Source of the DNA: Liolophura sinensis
Taxonomy: Eukaryota; Mollusca; Polyplacophora; Chitonida; Chitonidae
DNA length: 64,000 bases
Direction: 5' to 3'
Assembly (NCBI RefSeq): GCF_032854445.1
Contig: NC_088296.1
Location: 13,616,706 to 13,680,705, forward strand
The translations under genes were made by a program, and so were the position numbers. This document shows positions 48,375 through 58,789 of the stretch, piece after piece. Every line of letters begins with the position of its first letter. The stretch's first letter is position 1. The notes beneath the pieces were generated by a model. That model did no database searches. It was not told where the DNA came from and worked only from the letters and a program-made list of their open reading frames with translations.

Positions 48375-48631
48375 GTGAGTCCGGGTATTTGATGTGGCCC
48401 CTAATGGCTGTCCTAATTCTTGATCTAAATCGTTGCTTCAACAGTCTACACTTAGTTTTTGTCAGGCCAATGTCTGTTCCGCTATCTCTTACACCTACAC
48501 CTGTTTAAATCATCCAACGTATGTAGTTCGACACAAACAAAGTTACGTAGGGTAATATTCTTGCAGGCAAATGTAAACAATGACCTTAACTTACAACGTG
48601 ACCACACACATCATCAGGTTATATATGTCAA

Positions 48632-48701
48632 GGGGCCTCCGTGGCTCATTCGGTTATTCTTGAGTACGGCGTAAAACACCAATCAAATAAAAAAATAAAC
48701 A
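48632..48701 (+). mobile_element. 70-bp SINE with the whole middle deleted, target duplication intact
   Basis: Joins the head (ggggcctccgtggctcattc) directly to the tail (attcttgagtacggcg and caccaatcaaataa). Flanked by atatatgtcaa at 48621-48631 and 48702-48712. The R3 arm has an empty site near 31283-31300. Confidence 0.85.
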
Positions 48702-48784
48702 ATATATGTCAATGCGATGTACTCTTATAAAAGCCACCGACGTGATCCCTAAGGTAGGGTTTGTTATAAGGTGTCTTAGTCAAT

Positions 48785-48995
48785 ACATACACCAGTATTG
48801 TCAGTATTGTAGTGGGAGGGAAAGGGGCAGAGCAGATTGAAAGGAAAACTTCGACCATCCGCAGATTGCTGGCAGGCCTTCCCACACACAGCCGGAGAGT
48901 GACTTGACCTCACTGCGATCGCATTGGTGAGAGGCTTCTTGGTCATTGCGCCGGGCTGGGATGCTAACTCCCTCGGTCACAGTGGCCCCTCTCAC
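48785..48995 (-). mobile_element. Degenerate SINE, partner of 30976-31215
   Basis: Antisense common SINE remnants (ggtgagaggcttcttggtcat, ccatccgcagattgctggc), at the mirror position of the R3 intron SINE. Confidence 0.6.
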
Positions 48996-50103
48996 CTTAG
49001 TTAAAGCAGTTACATTTATTGCTTCCTCGGCAAGTGTCAAAGCCAGCAAATATTTTTTCTTATCATATCACCTAACCTATACCAGGATGTAATGTAAACC
49101 ACTCGGGCATCCCCGTGTTATAAAAACAAATACATTGAGATAAATTAAACTTATAAATATAAATAAACTTATAAATATAAATACATATAACTAGAAGGAG
49201 TGGTGTCATGCAGACTCATCTGCCCATCATGTTGTTCTAACCACGGTGGATCACGTCCCGAACATTGAGGTCCCAAGATCGAACATCTCCCGCTGTTAAA
49301 CATGTGTTTATTTATATATTTGATTGCTGCTTAGCACAAGCAACATGCAGTTATACCCTGGGGGTCAGTTTTATCTGTGGGGGGGGGGGGATAATATAAC
49401 GTCAGGTGTTTTACGTCTCTCGGACTTTTGAAAGTGTTAACCCTGCGACTACGACACTGCTGAGAATTTGGGTGAGTGAACAACACCAACGGGCCAAACG
49501 CGCTTATATGACGTTTCTTACCACCAGTCGAAGCTTTCTTACACAAACCAACAGTCAAGGATAAGTCCTAATTTAGACACGTATAGAAAACAAATAGCCA
49601 AATACCAAGTCCCGTAAAATTGTTATTCAAAACAGTTGCTAGCTTACGGGAGGTTTGCGTTTGCTATGAGTCAGTTTATGGATGAGAGATTTCTGCTAAT
49701 AAAACTCTACATGCAGCACGTCATACCTATCGAGAATTGTTAGGTATGTTCCTTAAGTCAGATAGTTAAACAAACATACATAATGAAGTGAAATAGTCTG
49801 TATTCCGTCTATTCATGTTTACGTCCCCCTGAAAACGAACGACACGCACATACTGTTTTTAAAATGTGTAAAATCTCTGCCTATACGGAAGTTTATGAAA
49901 CATGTGACTTAAATCAGTGTTAAATAAAGTTTGTCCAGTCACAAATCGCCATTTTAAGCCCTATACACATAACTTCTGATGACTAATGAGAAGGGCCAGT
50001 TTTTTGTGAAATAAGTTTTTGAGGGCAATCAAAACCTTGCTGTCTCCACCATTTTGATCGAAGTGTCACATGACTGAAAAATTGAATGCTGTTTGTCTAC
50101 CCA

Positions 50104-50310
50104 AGGCTGCTTCGGTGGCTTAATGGTAAGCTGTCTGGAAACAAAAGTCGTACCAAAGACTTTTTAAAATGGTATTTGTTTCTGCCTCGCTTAGTGCTCC
50201 CCACCGAGAGGTTAGAACAGGGAAACGGGACTGGTGGGTCAGGGGGTCTGTATAATGTGATTCACAATCACCCTAGAAATGCTTTGTACAAGCGGCAAAA
50301 TTTAATTTTA
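50104..50310 (+). mobile_element. tRNA-headed SINE of a third type
   Basis: Starts ggctgcttcggtggcttaat (A-box-like), then has a conserved-looking body with 'tttctgcctcgcttagtgct' and 'gtctgtataatgtgattcac', reminiscent of another invertebrate SINE family. It is in R6 intron 1 and not visible at the mirror position in R3. Confidence 0.45.
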
Positions 50311-50535
50311 TAGTTTATTATAAATGTAGTTGTGGGGCGAACAATCGACTGTAGCTAGGATTTCTTCGTACTCTGCGGTCCCTGGTCAATAAATTATATA
50401 CCGAATATTTTTGTTCCACCTTTTGTCCGCCCTCATGTATGACAATTCTAGGCTGAATCGCCTTTATCTGTTCATGTTATCGGAGATTAAACTGCATCTT
50501 TTTTAAACTCAGATTTGACTGATTTATGTTATTAG

Positions 50536-50682
50536 GTGCTGGACCTGAAAAATGTGGAACAAACTCTCTGTGTGGTTATGGAGCTAGATGTGACACCAAG
50601 ACGACTCAGTGTGTATGCTTGTCTAACAACGACGATCTTAAATCTAAGGACGGTAATCCTAACTCTCTATTTTACTGTTTGG
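50536..50682 (+). CDS. R6 EGF-like exon 1 (147 bp)
   Basis: Acceptor attag, donor gtaagt, phase 1-1, six cysteines, terminal LFYCLG. Paralog of 30322-30176. Confidence 0.75.
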
Positions 50683-51607
50683 GTAAGTTGAATGTTTACA
50701 GTATCGGTGAAATACAGCACTCTTCTTAATCAATCAGATTGTGTAACAGGCTGAACTTATTGAAAAATACGCGGTGTAGGCTAATGTTTATGACGATAAT
50801 ATAAAGAAACAACCGCCTGGGTTATTGTACACGGATCAATTACACAGAAGTTATCCACACTGTAGTCATTTTACATGCCTAGTAAAACCAGAGAAAGAGA
50901 CATTTCGTCCTTTGCTTAAAACAATAAGGCAAATTGGTGTAGTGTGAAGATTTCATAATAACGAATGTTTACGTTATAGATATTGAAATACCTTCTTTTC
51001 TATGATAGAAAAAAATGGTTGTCTTTAGCAACATTCGTGTGAATAAAGAAACACTTATGCCTTTTGTTTTATCAGATGACAAAAGTAAGGTCAAAAACAG
51101 ATTTGGCTACATTAAAGCGTTTTCCCAAGGAGGCTCCCTTTATAATCAAAATATGGTTATGTGAACCAAGATCATTTGACATAGATATGTTAGGCGGTGA
51201 TAGGGAAACACTTTCCCATCTAGTTACAAGGAGTCCGTCAATGAAAATGCCTCAAAGAAACGCTTTCACAACGAAATGAAGAGACTGGATATAAAATGCG
51301 CGAAAGCTGTACTAAATTGTGTTATGTATATATCTCACATCATTAACTGAGAGAAAATTCGTCCAAATTACAGGCTTACGTTATAGAACATCATAGTTTA
51401 ACATGGGAAGAGATTGTACAACCGATACACTCAGTCTCACTGCCTCTATCCAAAGATTCGGGAGTTACACAGTGCGGAGATGAACTTTGTGATCTTAGAA
51501 GAAAATATGATAAAACATTTCTTGGTAAAGTCTGTAAATGGCAGGTTAGTGTGATTCAGAAGGACAATGTACTGTTGATAACCAGCTTTATTTATCTGTA
51601 TTCTAAG

Positions 51608-51748
51608 GTGAGGGAGTTACAGAATGTGATAAGCTGTGTGGTTACAGAGCAGGATGTAAGACTGACAGGGGTGGGTGTAGATGCTCATTCAGCAATAGTG
51701 GCCAAAAAAGACTGAAGAGCACATCTCCATCCGTGTGGTACTGTGTGG
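51608..51748 (+). CDS. R6 EGF-like exon 2 (141 bp)
   Basis: Acceptor tctaag, donor gtaagt, phase 1-1, six cysteines; one codon shorter than the R2, R3 and R5 copies. Confidence 0.75.
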
Positions 51749-52881
51749 GTAAGTTGAAAAAGGCCTACCATGAGAAATGTAAAACTTCCGCTGTAATTCC
51801 GAATTGGTAACCAAATGTATATTCACAACTGATCATTGTTATTGGCAGCCGACTTCACAGACTGCCGTAATTCAATGCCACGTTCATCCGTAGTGTTGCA
51901 AATTTAAACAGCTATATATGTATGGATATGAGGAATTGGCATATTCTTAAATAGTCATGATAGTAATCATAACAACCCAGTGTTTGTTTGTTACTGTGGT
52001 GAAATTCTCGGCCAATGATGGGTGTTTAAGTCTAGCAATTAGTTCAGTTATTTCCATACGTCTCCACTCATTCCCTGGTAGAAAAACAGTCCACATTTCT
52101 TAATTACTAGGCGTAACGTGGTCTTCATGCCGCTTTTGTGGGATACCCTTTGAACCAAACGTGACAAAACAGAAGGATACTTGCCTTATGACGAAATTAT
52201 TTGATTTCACAGTAAATCATGGGTAAAAAGTCGTGTACAAGTTTATTACAGAATAACAACAGGAGATTATTTATGTACAGCGTCATCGTTGCATCAAACC
52301 AGAATTCCGAGGAATTAAAACCCTGAACCACAACAGCATATTGAGTGCTCTTTCAGGAAAGGCATATGTATCAATCGGTTAATTAATGGTATAATTTCTC
52401 CCTGTGTGGAAGAGCAGATTAAGCACACTCGCCTGCAATGATTCTCATATTTTAGGGCTTTTGGCAGACGTTCACGTTCGCTAACATTACGTACTGATGA
52501 ATTCAGAAGGAACAATCAGTTGTAAACACAGCATTTGGATTTTTCATGCAAATATCTGATTTGGGGAAGTGACAAATCTGTTATCTTATGTATTAAATAT
52601 GTCCTTTTCCCAAATGAGTAAAATATTTATTATTTCCGCTATTTTGATACCTAAAATCTATTACAGAATTAGGTGTGGGTTTAGACAAATATACTGTTTT
52701 ATCCAGTGCTATAATATAAAGGTTTCTCAGGACTGTAGTCTACTTTAATACCGAAAATAGTGAGCCGAATTTAGCATGGTTTTTAGATAGCTACACTGTT
52801 TATTCCAGTGCTATAGTATAAAAGTTACTAACCATAAAATATACCGCTAGACATGTGTTCTCATTATCCTGTATATTGCAG

Positions 52882-53007
52882 AAAAATGTGACCTTAAAGG
52901 CAGTAGGTGTCCTGACAACACCACGTGTACGTACTCTTCAGGTAGTAGCAGGGAGCTCTGTCAGTGTTCTGAAGGAGTCACACTGTCATCTACAGGACAA
53001 TGTTTGG
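52882..53007 (+). CDS. R6 EGF-like exon 3 (type C, 126 bp)
   Basis: Acceptor ttgcag, donor gtgagc, phase 1-1, six cysteines. Last exon found for R6. Confidence 0.75.
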
Positions 53008-53233
53008 GTGAGCCATGTACATGTAGGTTCTATCAAATAACTAATATTTGACATAACTGGGATCTAGAAAAACCAATACCAGAGGAAGCCAGTGCTCTAG
53101 TAGTATACAGAGTATAGGTTCTGGCGCACGCCCCCCCCCCCCCCCTGGGGCCCTCCCCATAACAAATAGAGGCCCTCACCCCCCTTTCCCTGCTTCCCCA
53201 GCCAAGGCATACACGCTTATTTACAAGTCTAGC

Positions 53234-53236
<3 letters not shown>

Positions 53237-53268
<32 letters not shown>
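53237..53268. repeat. CA microsatellite
   Basis: Sixteen or so CA units just left of the transposon; a C-run lies at about 53129-53144. Together they mark the right end of R6 homology. Confidence 0.9.
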
Positions 53269-53272
<4 letters not shown>

Positions 53273-53275
53273 TAT

Positions 53276-53728
53276 GGCCTCGGACCCCCATTAATTTTCC
53301 ATAAGCGACAATGTTAACGTCTAGCGCTGTAGCTCAGCCCCAAACATTCCGTGGCCATTAAGCTTTGGTGCATACCTGGCCCAGCCTGTGAGAAAGAAGC
53401 CATAAAAATCTTGACATAGGTTGACCGTCAAAATCTGGACCTTTCCATGCCGGCAGCTGGGAGGCGTGCCTAGCAACGCCAAGGGGACGTCACTCGCAGC
53501 CTCATCACTACCTCACACCTTGTGTCCTCTCGCCCAGAATTTCAAACTTTCATCAATAAAGCTCATACCTCCTCAAAGTTTAGACAGTTTCCAGCATTTT
53601 AATACCAAGCATGCACCTGTGCACCAAAAATGGACGCCTGGGAGCAAAAAAAGACTTTATACCCTAAAATTCACAGAACTTCAATCGTCCCTACCGAAAA
53701 ACGGAAGTTGTAATGGGGGTCTGTGTCC
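53276..53728 (+). repeat. Left ~453-bp end repeat of the transposon
   Basis: Direct copy of 57406-57857, with differences only at scattered sites such as ctgggaggcg versus ctggagcg. Its inverted ends would also let it move as a short non-autonomous element. Confidence 0.85.
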
Positions 53729-54780
53729 TATCACACCAGCCACCTTTTTTCAAAATCAATAATTTTTGCACCACACAATTCCTGACACTTCTGAACCTCA
53801 CAGGCAAAATTAGGGCTTGATACATGCAGAAACTTTGGAGTTGAATGAATTCAAGTTGGGGTACCCCCATCTTGGACATGTGTCTTTTTTCCAGGGTGAA
53901 AAAACTCTGAAGGGTAAACTTTGAAACCTTGCAGTGCATATACCGTTCGAGATATCTCCATCAGGTCAACTGTTTTGGAAAGACAAGATGTTTATCTGCA
54001 AGAAAAGTTAAAAAAATCACATTGACAGAGCACTTTAGACTTTTCAAAAGCAACCATTTAGAGAAATATACATTTTTAAGAAGACTTTTCTACTCAAACA
54101 GCTTTAAATATCAAAGTTACAAGCCAAAAGTGTCAAAGCATACATCAAAATATAGGCAATTTATCTGACAATTAAATGTCAAAATATAAGACATTTACTT
54201 CAGCAACTATGTGAAAAAAATTGACTGACAGTGTGGTAGGGGGTATCAAAGCGGATTATCACGATTTCGAAACAATCATTTGCGACCAAAATCAAAGCAA
54301 GAATAATGCCTCAAGGTGATTAAGACCTACTCACAGGCACTTTTTTAGTGGACAGGACTTAAGAAAAGACTAGTATCCCAGTTCCCCACTGAATAACATG
54401 ATGAAACCCTTTAAAAGACCACCCAGCCAGGCCCCCCCCCCCCTGCCCTCCTCCCCCATGACTGCTGATTGGCTGACCAGCTCACCATACAAAAACCTCC
54501 CTGCACCATTGCTGTTGTCTCACAGCAGGTTATTACTCTGCACAGTAACATCAAAGGGTGTCACATTGGCATCTACAATATATAAACAGAGAGGAAAAAT
54601 ATGAATTTAACATTTCCAATCAGGCAGCCACCAAGTACACCTATATTGGTCAGTCTGACAGTTAACAAGGCAAACAATCTACCCCAAAACACCATGAAGG
54701 GAGACAGAAAGAGGAAACAGTCTAGATTTTAAGCTGGAAAGGCCCAGGATTGCTCAAATAACCTGTCAGCAGTTACAGAC

Positions 54781-56655
54781 ATGCTGAATCCTGTGCCTGG
54801 GTGTTCCTTGATGGACACAGATTTCCAGCCCAATCAGGAGGCAGTAAGAACACACCAGCCTGACACAAAGAGAATACAGCGGCCAAGACGGTGCAAGGTA
54901 GATTCCACGGCTGGATCAGACAGAGATACACATGAGCGGGAATGGGCTGCTGAAGGAATGCGACTCATAGATATACAGAAAATGGTGTGTATATGGAACA
55001 AAGTTATGCTTGAGCACAGTGACACCAAGGACCACTGTCCACTGCCCAGGTTAGAGATAGCTGCAGAGAAAAAGTGGGGTTTAGCCTGGGCGTTCAGTTT
55101 TAAGTGCTGTGACTGTGACTATGTATCTGGCTTCCACAAATTCTACAAAGAGGTAGAATGCAACAGACCTGGCCAAAAAGCTGCGGCGGTGAACCGAGCT
55201 CTTCAAGTAGGCCTCCAGGACACACCAATGGGGAACACCCGAGCCAGACTCCTATTTGCAGCGATGGACGTGCCGCCTGCCACTCGTAGGAACATGCATC
55301 GCACTGCAAACCATGTCGCATCTGCAATCGCAAAGCTGAACAGAGAGGATATGGCAAATAAGGTGGAAGAGTTAAAAGCATACAAAAGGCAAAGAGGAGA
55401 GGATGACAGCACAATAGATCTGGCCACAGACACTCGCTACAACAGCATTACCATAACCAGTCCCAAGAAACCGGGCCAGAATGCTTCACAAGCAATTTCC
55501 CTGGCTGTGGAGACATCAACAGACAAGCAATACATTGTCTCCGCAGCACTGAAGAATAAATTGTGTTGGACTGGGTCCTGGCTAAGAGGAAAAGGCTTCC
55601 AAGTAAAGTGCCCTGGAGGACACGAGGAGTGCACAGCGAACACAAACCCACATGCCCCCTGGTCCGAGTATAATATGGGGAACGAGATTGGCGAGGGATT
55701 GGCGAGGCAAGGTGTTTTAGCCAAACATGTAACCACAGACGGCGACTCCAGGTCAGCCAAGGGAGTGGAGGACGGCATCCGACTGGTCGAGCCACTGTGG
55801 GAGGTCGAACGGTTAGCAGACCCCACGCACCTTGGTAGATCCCAGTTCAAGAAATGTAACCAGGCTAAGTTCAGCGATGCCATGTTCGAAGGACAGGGCC
55901 GAACGAAGGAAGCCAGGAAGAAAGCACAAAAGGTGTTGAGTCAGGATGTTAAGGCCAGGTGTCGCTTGATATTTTCTCAACTTATGTCTGAGCACATTGG
56001 TGACATGAGGAAAATAAAAACTTGCCTACCCAGGGTTGTGGATGCAACGGTCAGGTGTTACGGTGGGGACTGTTCCAAATGCCGCAGGAACAGTGTGGTT
56101 TGCTCCGGAGGGGAAACCAGCAGCTGGTGGGAGAGGTCCCTGTTTTTATCCACCAGTAAACTCTGCCTTTTTAACATGGATGACAACGACAGGAAACTAT
56201 TGACCGAAGTACTGCACATGAGGTTGAGCGAGACAGCGGTCACCAGTCTCCGGATGAACACCAGCACTCAAAAGTGCGAAGCTGTCAACAGATCACTCAG
56301 CGTCTCCTTGCCCAAGAATGTAAACTACAGCAGAAATATGGAGGGAAGGGCGGCGTCCACAATCCACAGACTTAACAATGGCCAGGACAAGTCCACGGCT
56401 GCCAAACTCCAAGCTGTCGGCGCCAGTATTTCACCTGGGAGCGAGAGAACAGTGCAACAGATTGAAAGGGTGAACCATTACCACAAGGTTTATAAGAAGC
56501 GACAGACAGTTAAGGGGAGATCACTCCGCAATACAGCCAGAAAACTTCGAGAGCACATTGAGTACAGGCTTTCAAATCCAGAAGAAAAAACTGACTATGC
56601 CAAGGGACAACTGGACAACACCCAAACAGATCACACATACACTAGATATTTGTAA
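54781..56655 (+). CDS. Mutator-like transposase
   Basis: Intronless 624-codon ORF. It moves the element by DDE-type cut-and-paste chemistry, by family analogy. Visible signature: DTRYNS at residues 217-222, CPGGHEEC at 277-284, a possible acidic residue at E296, and TTDGDSRSAKG at 318-328, an arrangement I associate with metazoan Mutator-like transposase domains. A CC-x-C group at 109-112 and C426-x4-C431-x2-C434-x6-C441 may bind zinc. The C-terminal ~150 residues are basic. ATG at 54781 is the first in frame; no frameshift or internal stop is seen, so the enzyme may be intact. The catalytic triad is not proven from sequence alone. Confidence 0.75.
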   Translation: MLNPVPGCSLMDTDFQPNQEAVRTHQPDTKRIQRPRRCKVDSTAGSDRDTHEREWAAEGMRLIDIQKMVCIWNKVMLEHSDTKDHCPLPRLEIAAEKKWGLAWAFSFKCCDCDYVSGFHKFYKEVECNRPGQKAAAVNRALQVGLQDTPMGNTRARLLFAAMDVPPATRRNMHRTANHVASAIAKLNREDMANKVEELKAYKRQRGEDDSTIDLATDTRYNSITITSPKKPGQNASQAISLAVETSTDKQYIVSAALKNKLCWTGSWLRGKGFQVKCPGGHEECTANTNPHAPWSEYNMGNEIGEGLARQGVLAKHVTTDGDSRSAKGVEDGIRLVEPLWEVERLADPTHLGRSQFKKCNQAKFSDAMFEGQGRTKEARKKAQKVLSQDVKARCRLIFSQLMSEHIGDMRKIKTCLPRVVDATVRCYGGDCSKCRRNSVVCSGGETSSWWERSLFLSTSKLCLFNMDDNDRKLLTEVLHMRLSETAVTSLRMNTSTQKCEAVNRSLSVSLPKNVNYSRNMEGRAASTIHRLNNGQDKSTAAKLQAVGASISPGSERTVQQIERVNHYHKVYKKRQTVKGRSLRNTARKLREHIEYRLSNPEEKTDYAKGQLDNTQTDHTYTRYL

Positions 56656-56763
56656 CCGCCAATTTTGTATATAATTTGTCACTGCTGTTGTTGCTTATGA
56701 AAGAAATTAAAAAATGATAACAGAAATTGAGCAAAATCTAAAACAATCTGTTATTTATTATTT

Positions 56764-57153
56764 TTAATGAGGGGAAACCAACCTGCTCAGTCTTAAATGC
56801 AACATGCACCTTGCATACTGCCCATGGCCGAGACAGCAGCGCTGCCTGTTATTGTGAACACAATGCGGTTCCAAGCTTATGTGGTCCACATTTACACAGC
56901 GTGTGTTGTGGCGCACGTGTGAACAATCAAGCTTGGGATCTAAATGTGACAGCCTCTGTCTGGCCATATAAACAAGTCTACTGATGTGTTTCTTCTTCCA
57001 TCGATGTGTGACGGGGTCTTTGTAGGAGGCAAGACCATATCGACCATCCCTCGTCAATGGTCCAGTCCACACTCGACAGGCTCCGTTTTCACTATAAACA
57101 CTGAAACTTTCAATTTTTGCAGCAATTTCTGCTCTGAACGTCTCCATTTTCAA
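56764..57153 (-). CDS. Small zinc His-Me-finger endonuclease-like protein
   Basis: 129-codon minus-strand ORF converging on the transposase, with 108 bp between their stops. Motifs: CRVWTG at 26-31, a GRYGLASY-like turn, HISRLVYMA at 57-65, CSHVRHNTRC at 77-86, NVDHISLEP at 88-96 and NNRQRCC at 101-107, ending with further Cys/His. This order fits the zinc-binding loop of His-Me finger (HNH-like) homing endonucleases, in which Cys/His pairs hold the fold and His/Asn bind the metal. A nuclease inside a Mutator-type element could aid integration or be a captured gene. Family assignment is by motif reading only. Confidence 0.6.
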   Translation of the reverse strand: MKMETFRAEIAAKIESFSVYSENGACRVWTGPLTRDGRYGLASYKDPVTHRWKKKHISRLVYMARQRLSHLDPKLDCSHVRHNTRCVNVDHISLEPHCVHNNRQRCCLGHGQYARCMLHLRLSRLVSPH

Positions 57154-57405
57154 GCGTAGAAATACTAGAACGTTGCATGTTGTTCATTTCAGGATGCCTA
57201 TACACATGCTACCCTACGCTGAACAGCATTTTACCGATTTTTCATCAAAATGGATATTTTCAAAATGTAAATAGTCCCAAGAAGCTATGAAACGGCCCAA
57301 TCAATGCAAAACACATCACAGACATACCCACCAAAAATTATCAGGCTGCTGCGAAATCTAAGCGCATAGTGACATTTTTCACATTTTGGTGACTTCGTCA
57401 GTACA

Positions 57406-57857
57406 GGCCTCGGACCCCCATTAATTTTCCATAAGCGACAATGTTAACGTCTAGCGCTGTAGCTCAGTCCCAAACATTCCGTGGCCATTAAGCTTTGGTG
57501 CATACCTGGCCCAGCCTGTGAGAAAGAAGCCATAAAAATCTTGACATAGGTTGACCGTCAAAATCTGGACCTTTCCATGCCGGCAGCTGGAGCGTGCCTA
57601 GCAACGCCAAGGGGACGTCAATCGCAGCCTCATCACTACCTCACCACCTTGTGTCCTCTCGCCCAGAATTTCAAACTTTCATCAATAAAGCTCATACCTC
57701 CTCAAAGTTTAGACAGTTTCCAGCATTTTAATACCAAGCATGCACCTGTGCACCAAAAATGGACGCCTGGGAGCAAAAAAAGACTTTATACCCTAAAATT
57801 CACAGAACTACAATCGTCCCTACCGAAAAACGGAAGTTGTAATGGGGGTCTGTGTCC
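57406..57857 (+). repeat. Right ~452-bp end repeat of the transposon
   Basis: See the left repeat; the frames open through both repeats are translations of the repeat and not genes. Confidence 0.85.
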
Positions 57858-58164
57858 ATATGAGGCGACCTAGTTGGCATTTAATACATAAGGCGTATAG
57901 TCTATATATAGACCGGCTGTGTTGCACAACAGGGTGATTCAGCTGATTTTCTCCCCAGGATAGGGCTTAAACTAGGGATTTTTATGAAAAATAAATGTGA
58001 CAGCCTTTTCAGCGTGTCTTGTATGATAAGATCCAGTATTTTTAGGAGGATTGGAGATATTTTGTTTATGCGGAAAAGTCCTTCCAATTTAGCCCATGTT
58101 TCGTGGGTCGTGGGATATAGCTCAGTCGGCTGACAGAGGTGGGAAAGGCGCTGTGTGTAAGGGG

Positions 58165-58248
58165 TGTATTCATATACTACATTTATAAGGGGATGTTTGC
58201 TAGCTCAAATCCGGATTTGGTCTCCTGTATATGTAGTATATGAATACA
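58165..58248. repeat. Perfect 18-bp inverted repeat around a palindrome
   Basis: gtattcatatactacat at 58166-58182 is the exact reverse complement of 58231-58247, with one more pairing base on the outside. The loop contains the 14-bp palindrome caaatccggatttg. It would form a cruciform. The flanks contain tRNA-like pieces (tagctcagtcggctgac at about 58115 and gggttcgagccc at about 58508), possibly a SINE remnant. Confidence 0.7.
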
Positions 58249-58789
58249 TTACCTGCATACAACGTCGGGCTCTACACACTTCTAAGGAATCTCTGCAACT
58301 TTCGACAGTTTCGGAGGCAGAGAGACCTTACCAAGGGGTGTTGTAGATGGCCCAAAGGTAGTGGGATGTGTCAGCGCCAATTACTACCCCCCCCCCCCCC
58401 CCTAACGGTGGGTCGCTAGCGCAAAAAATCCGGAGCCCGTCGTTATGGTGGTGATTAATTGGTAACGGGCTGAGCTATAGACCAGACCTTTTGCTTTTTT
58501 GGACCATGGGTTCGAGCCCAACACTGGGCAGATTTCTTTTTCCCCCGGGCACCAGGTTAGCCAGACATCCGTCCACCCGTCCAACTGGACGGGCAATCTC
58601 CCCAAAGGGGGTATTTTGGACGGGCAAAATTTTGAATCAACATTTTTTTACGGCTAGTTCCAGCCCACAGACCAGTACACTGTCTCAAAGTGTACTAACA
58701 TTATATGTATGTATACTAGATTGTGAATATTTTTCTAACATGTAAGTTTTCAAAGTGTATTCATATATGTATTCAGATGACAGAAATGA

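Larger units (their letters stand above)
48287..53007 (+). pseudogene. R6: 5' half of an EGF-like receptor, 3' half missing
   Basis: Plus-strand exons: signal 48287-48374, EGF-like 50536-50682, 51608-51748 and 52882-53007; a relic half exon lies at 51456-51544. All are open, phase 1-1, with canonical splice sites. Homology to R5 continues into the next intron as far as about 53110 and then stops at a C-run and a CA microsatellite, followed by a DNA transposon. No stem, membrane or tail exon is found in the remaining 11 kb. The gene is thus cut off, or could make a secreted EGF-like protein. It mirrors R3. Confidence 0.65.
53276..57857. mobile_element. Mutator-like DNA transposon with direct ~452-bp end repeats
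   Basis: Bounded by two nearly identical direct repeats, 53276-53728 and 57406-57857. Each repeat starts ggcctcggacccccatta and ends taatgggggtctgtgtcc, so each has inverted ends of its own, and the outer ends of the whole unit are also inverted to one another. Inside are a transposase ORF (plus) and a small endonuclease-like ORF (minus), converging. A 4-bp match atat flanks the unit (53272-53275 and 57858-57861); no typical 9-11 bp Mutator duplication is seen. The repeats differ at only a handful of positions, so the arrangement is young. Confidence 0.7.

Noticed and set aside
53421-53762. Frames in the 452-bp repeats (also 57577-57873)
   Set aside because: The same frame appears in both repeat copies only because the DNA is duplicated; no start context or domain.
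54834-56267. Several minus-strand ORFs within the transposase gene
   Set aside because: Antisense shadows of a 624-codon ORF with recognisable motifs; no domain-like content of their own.
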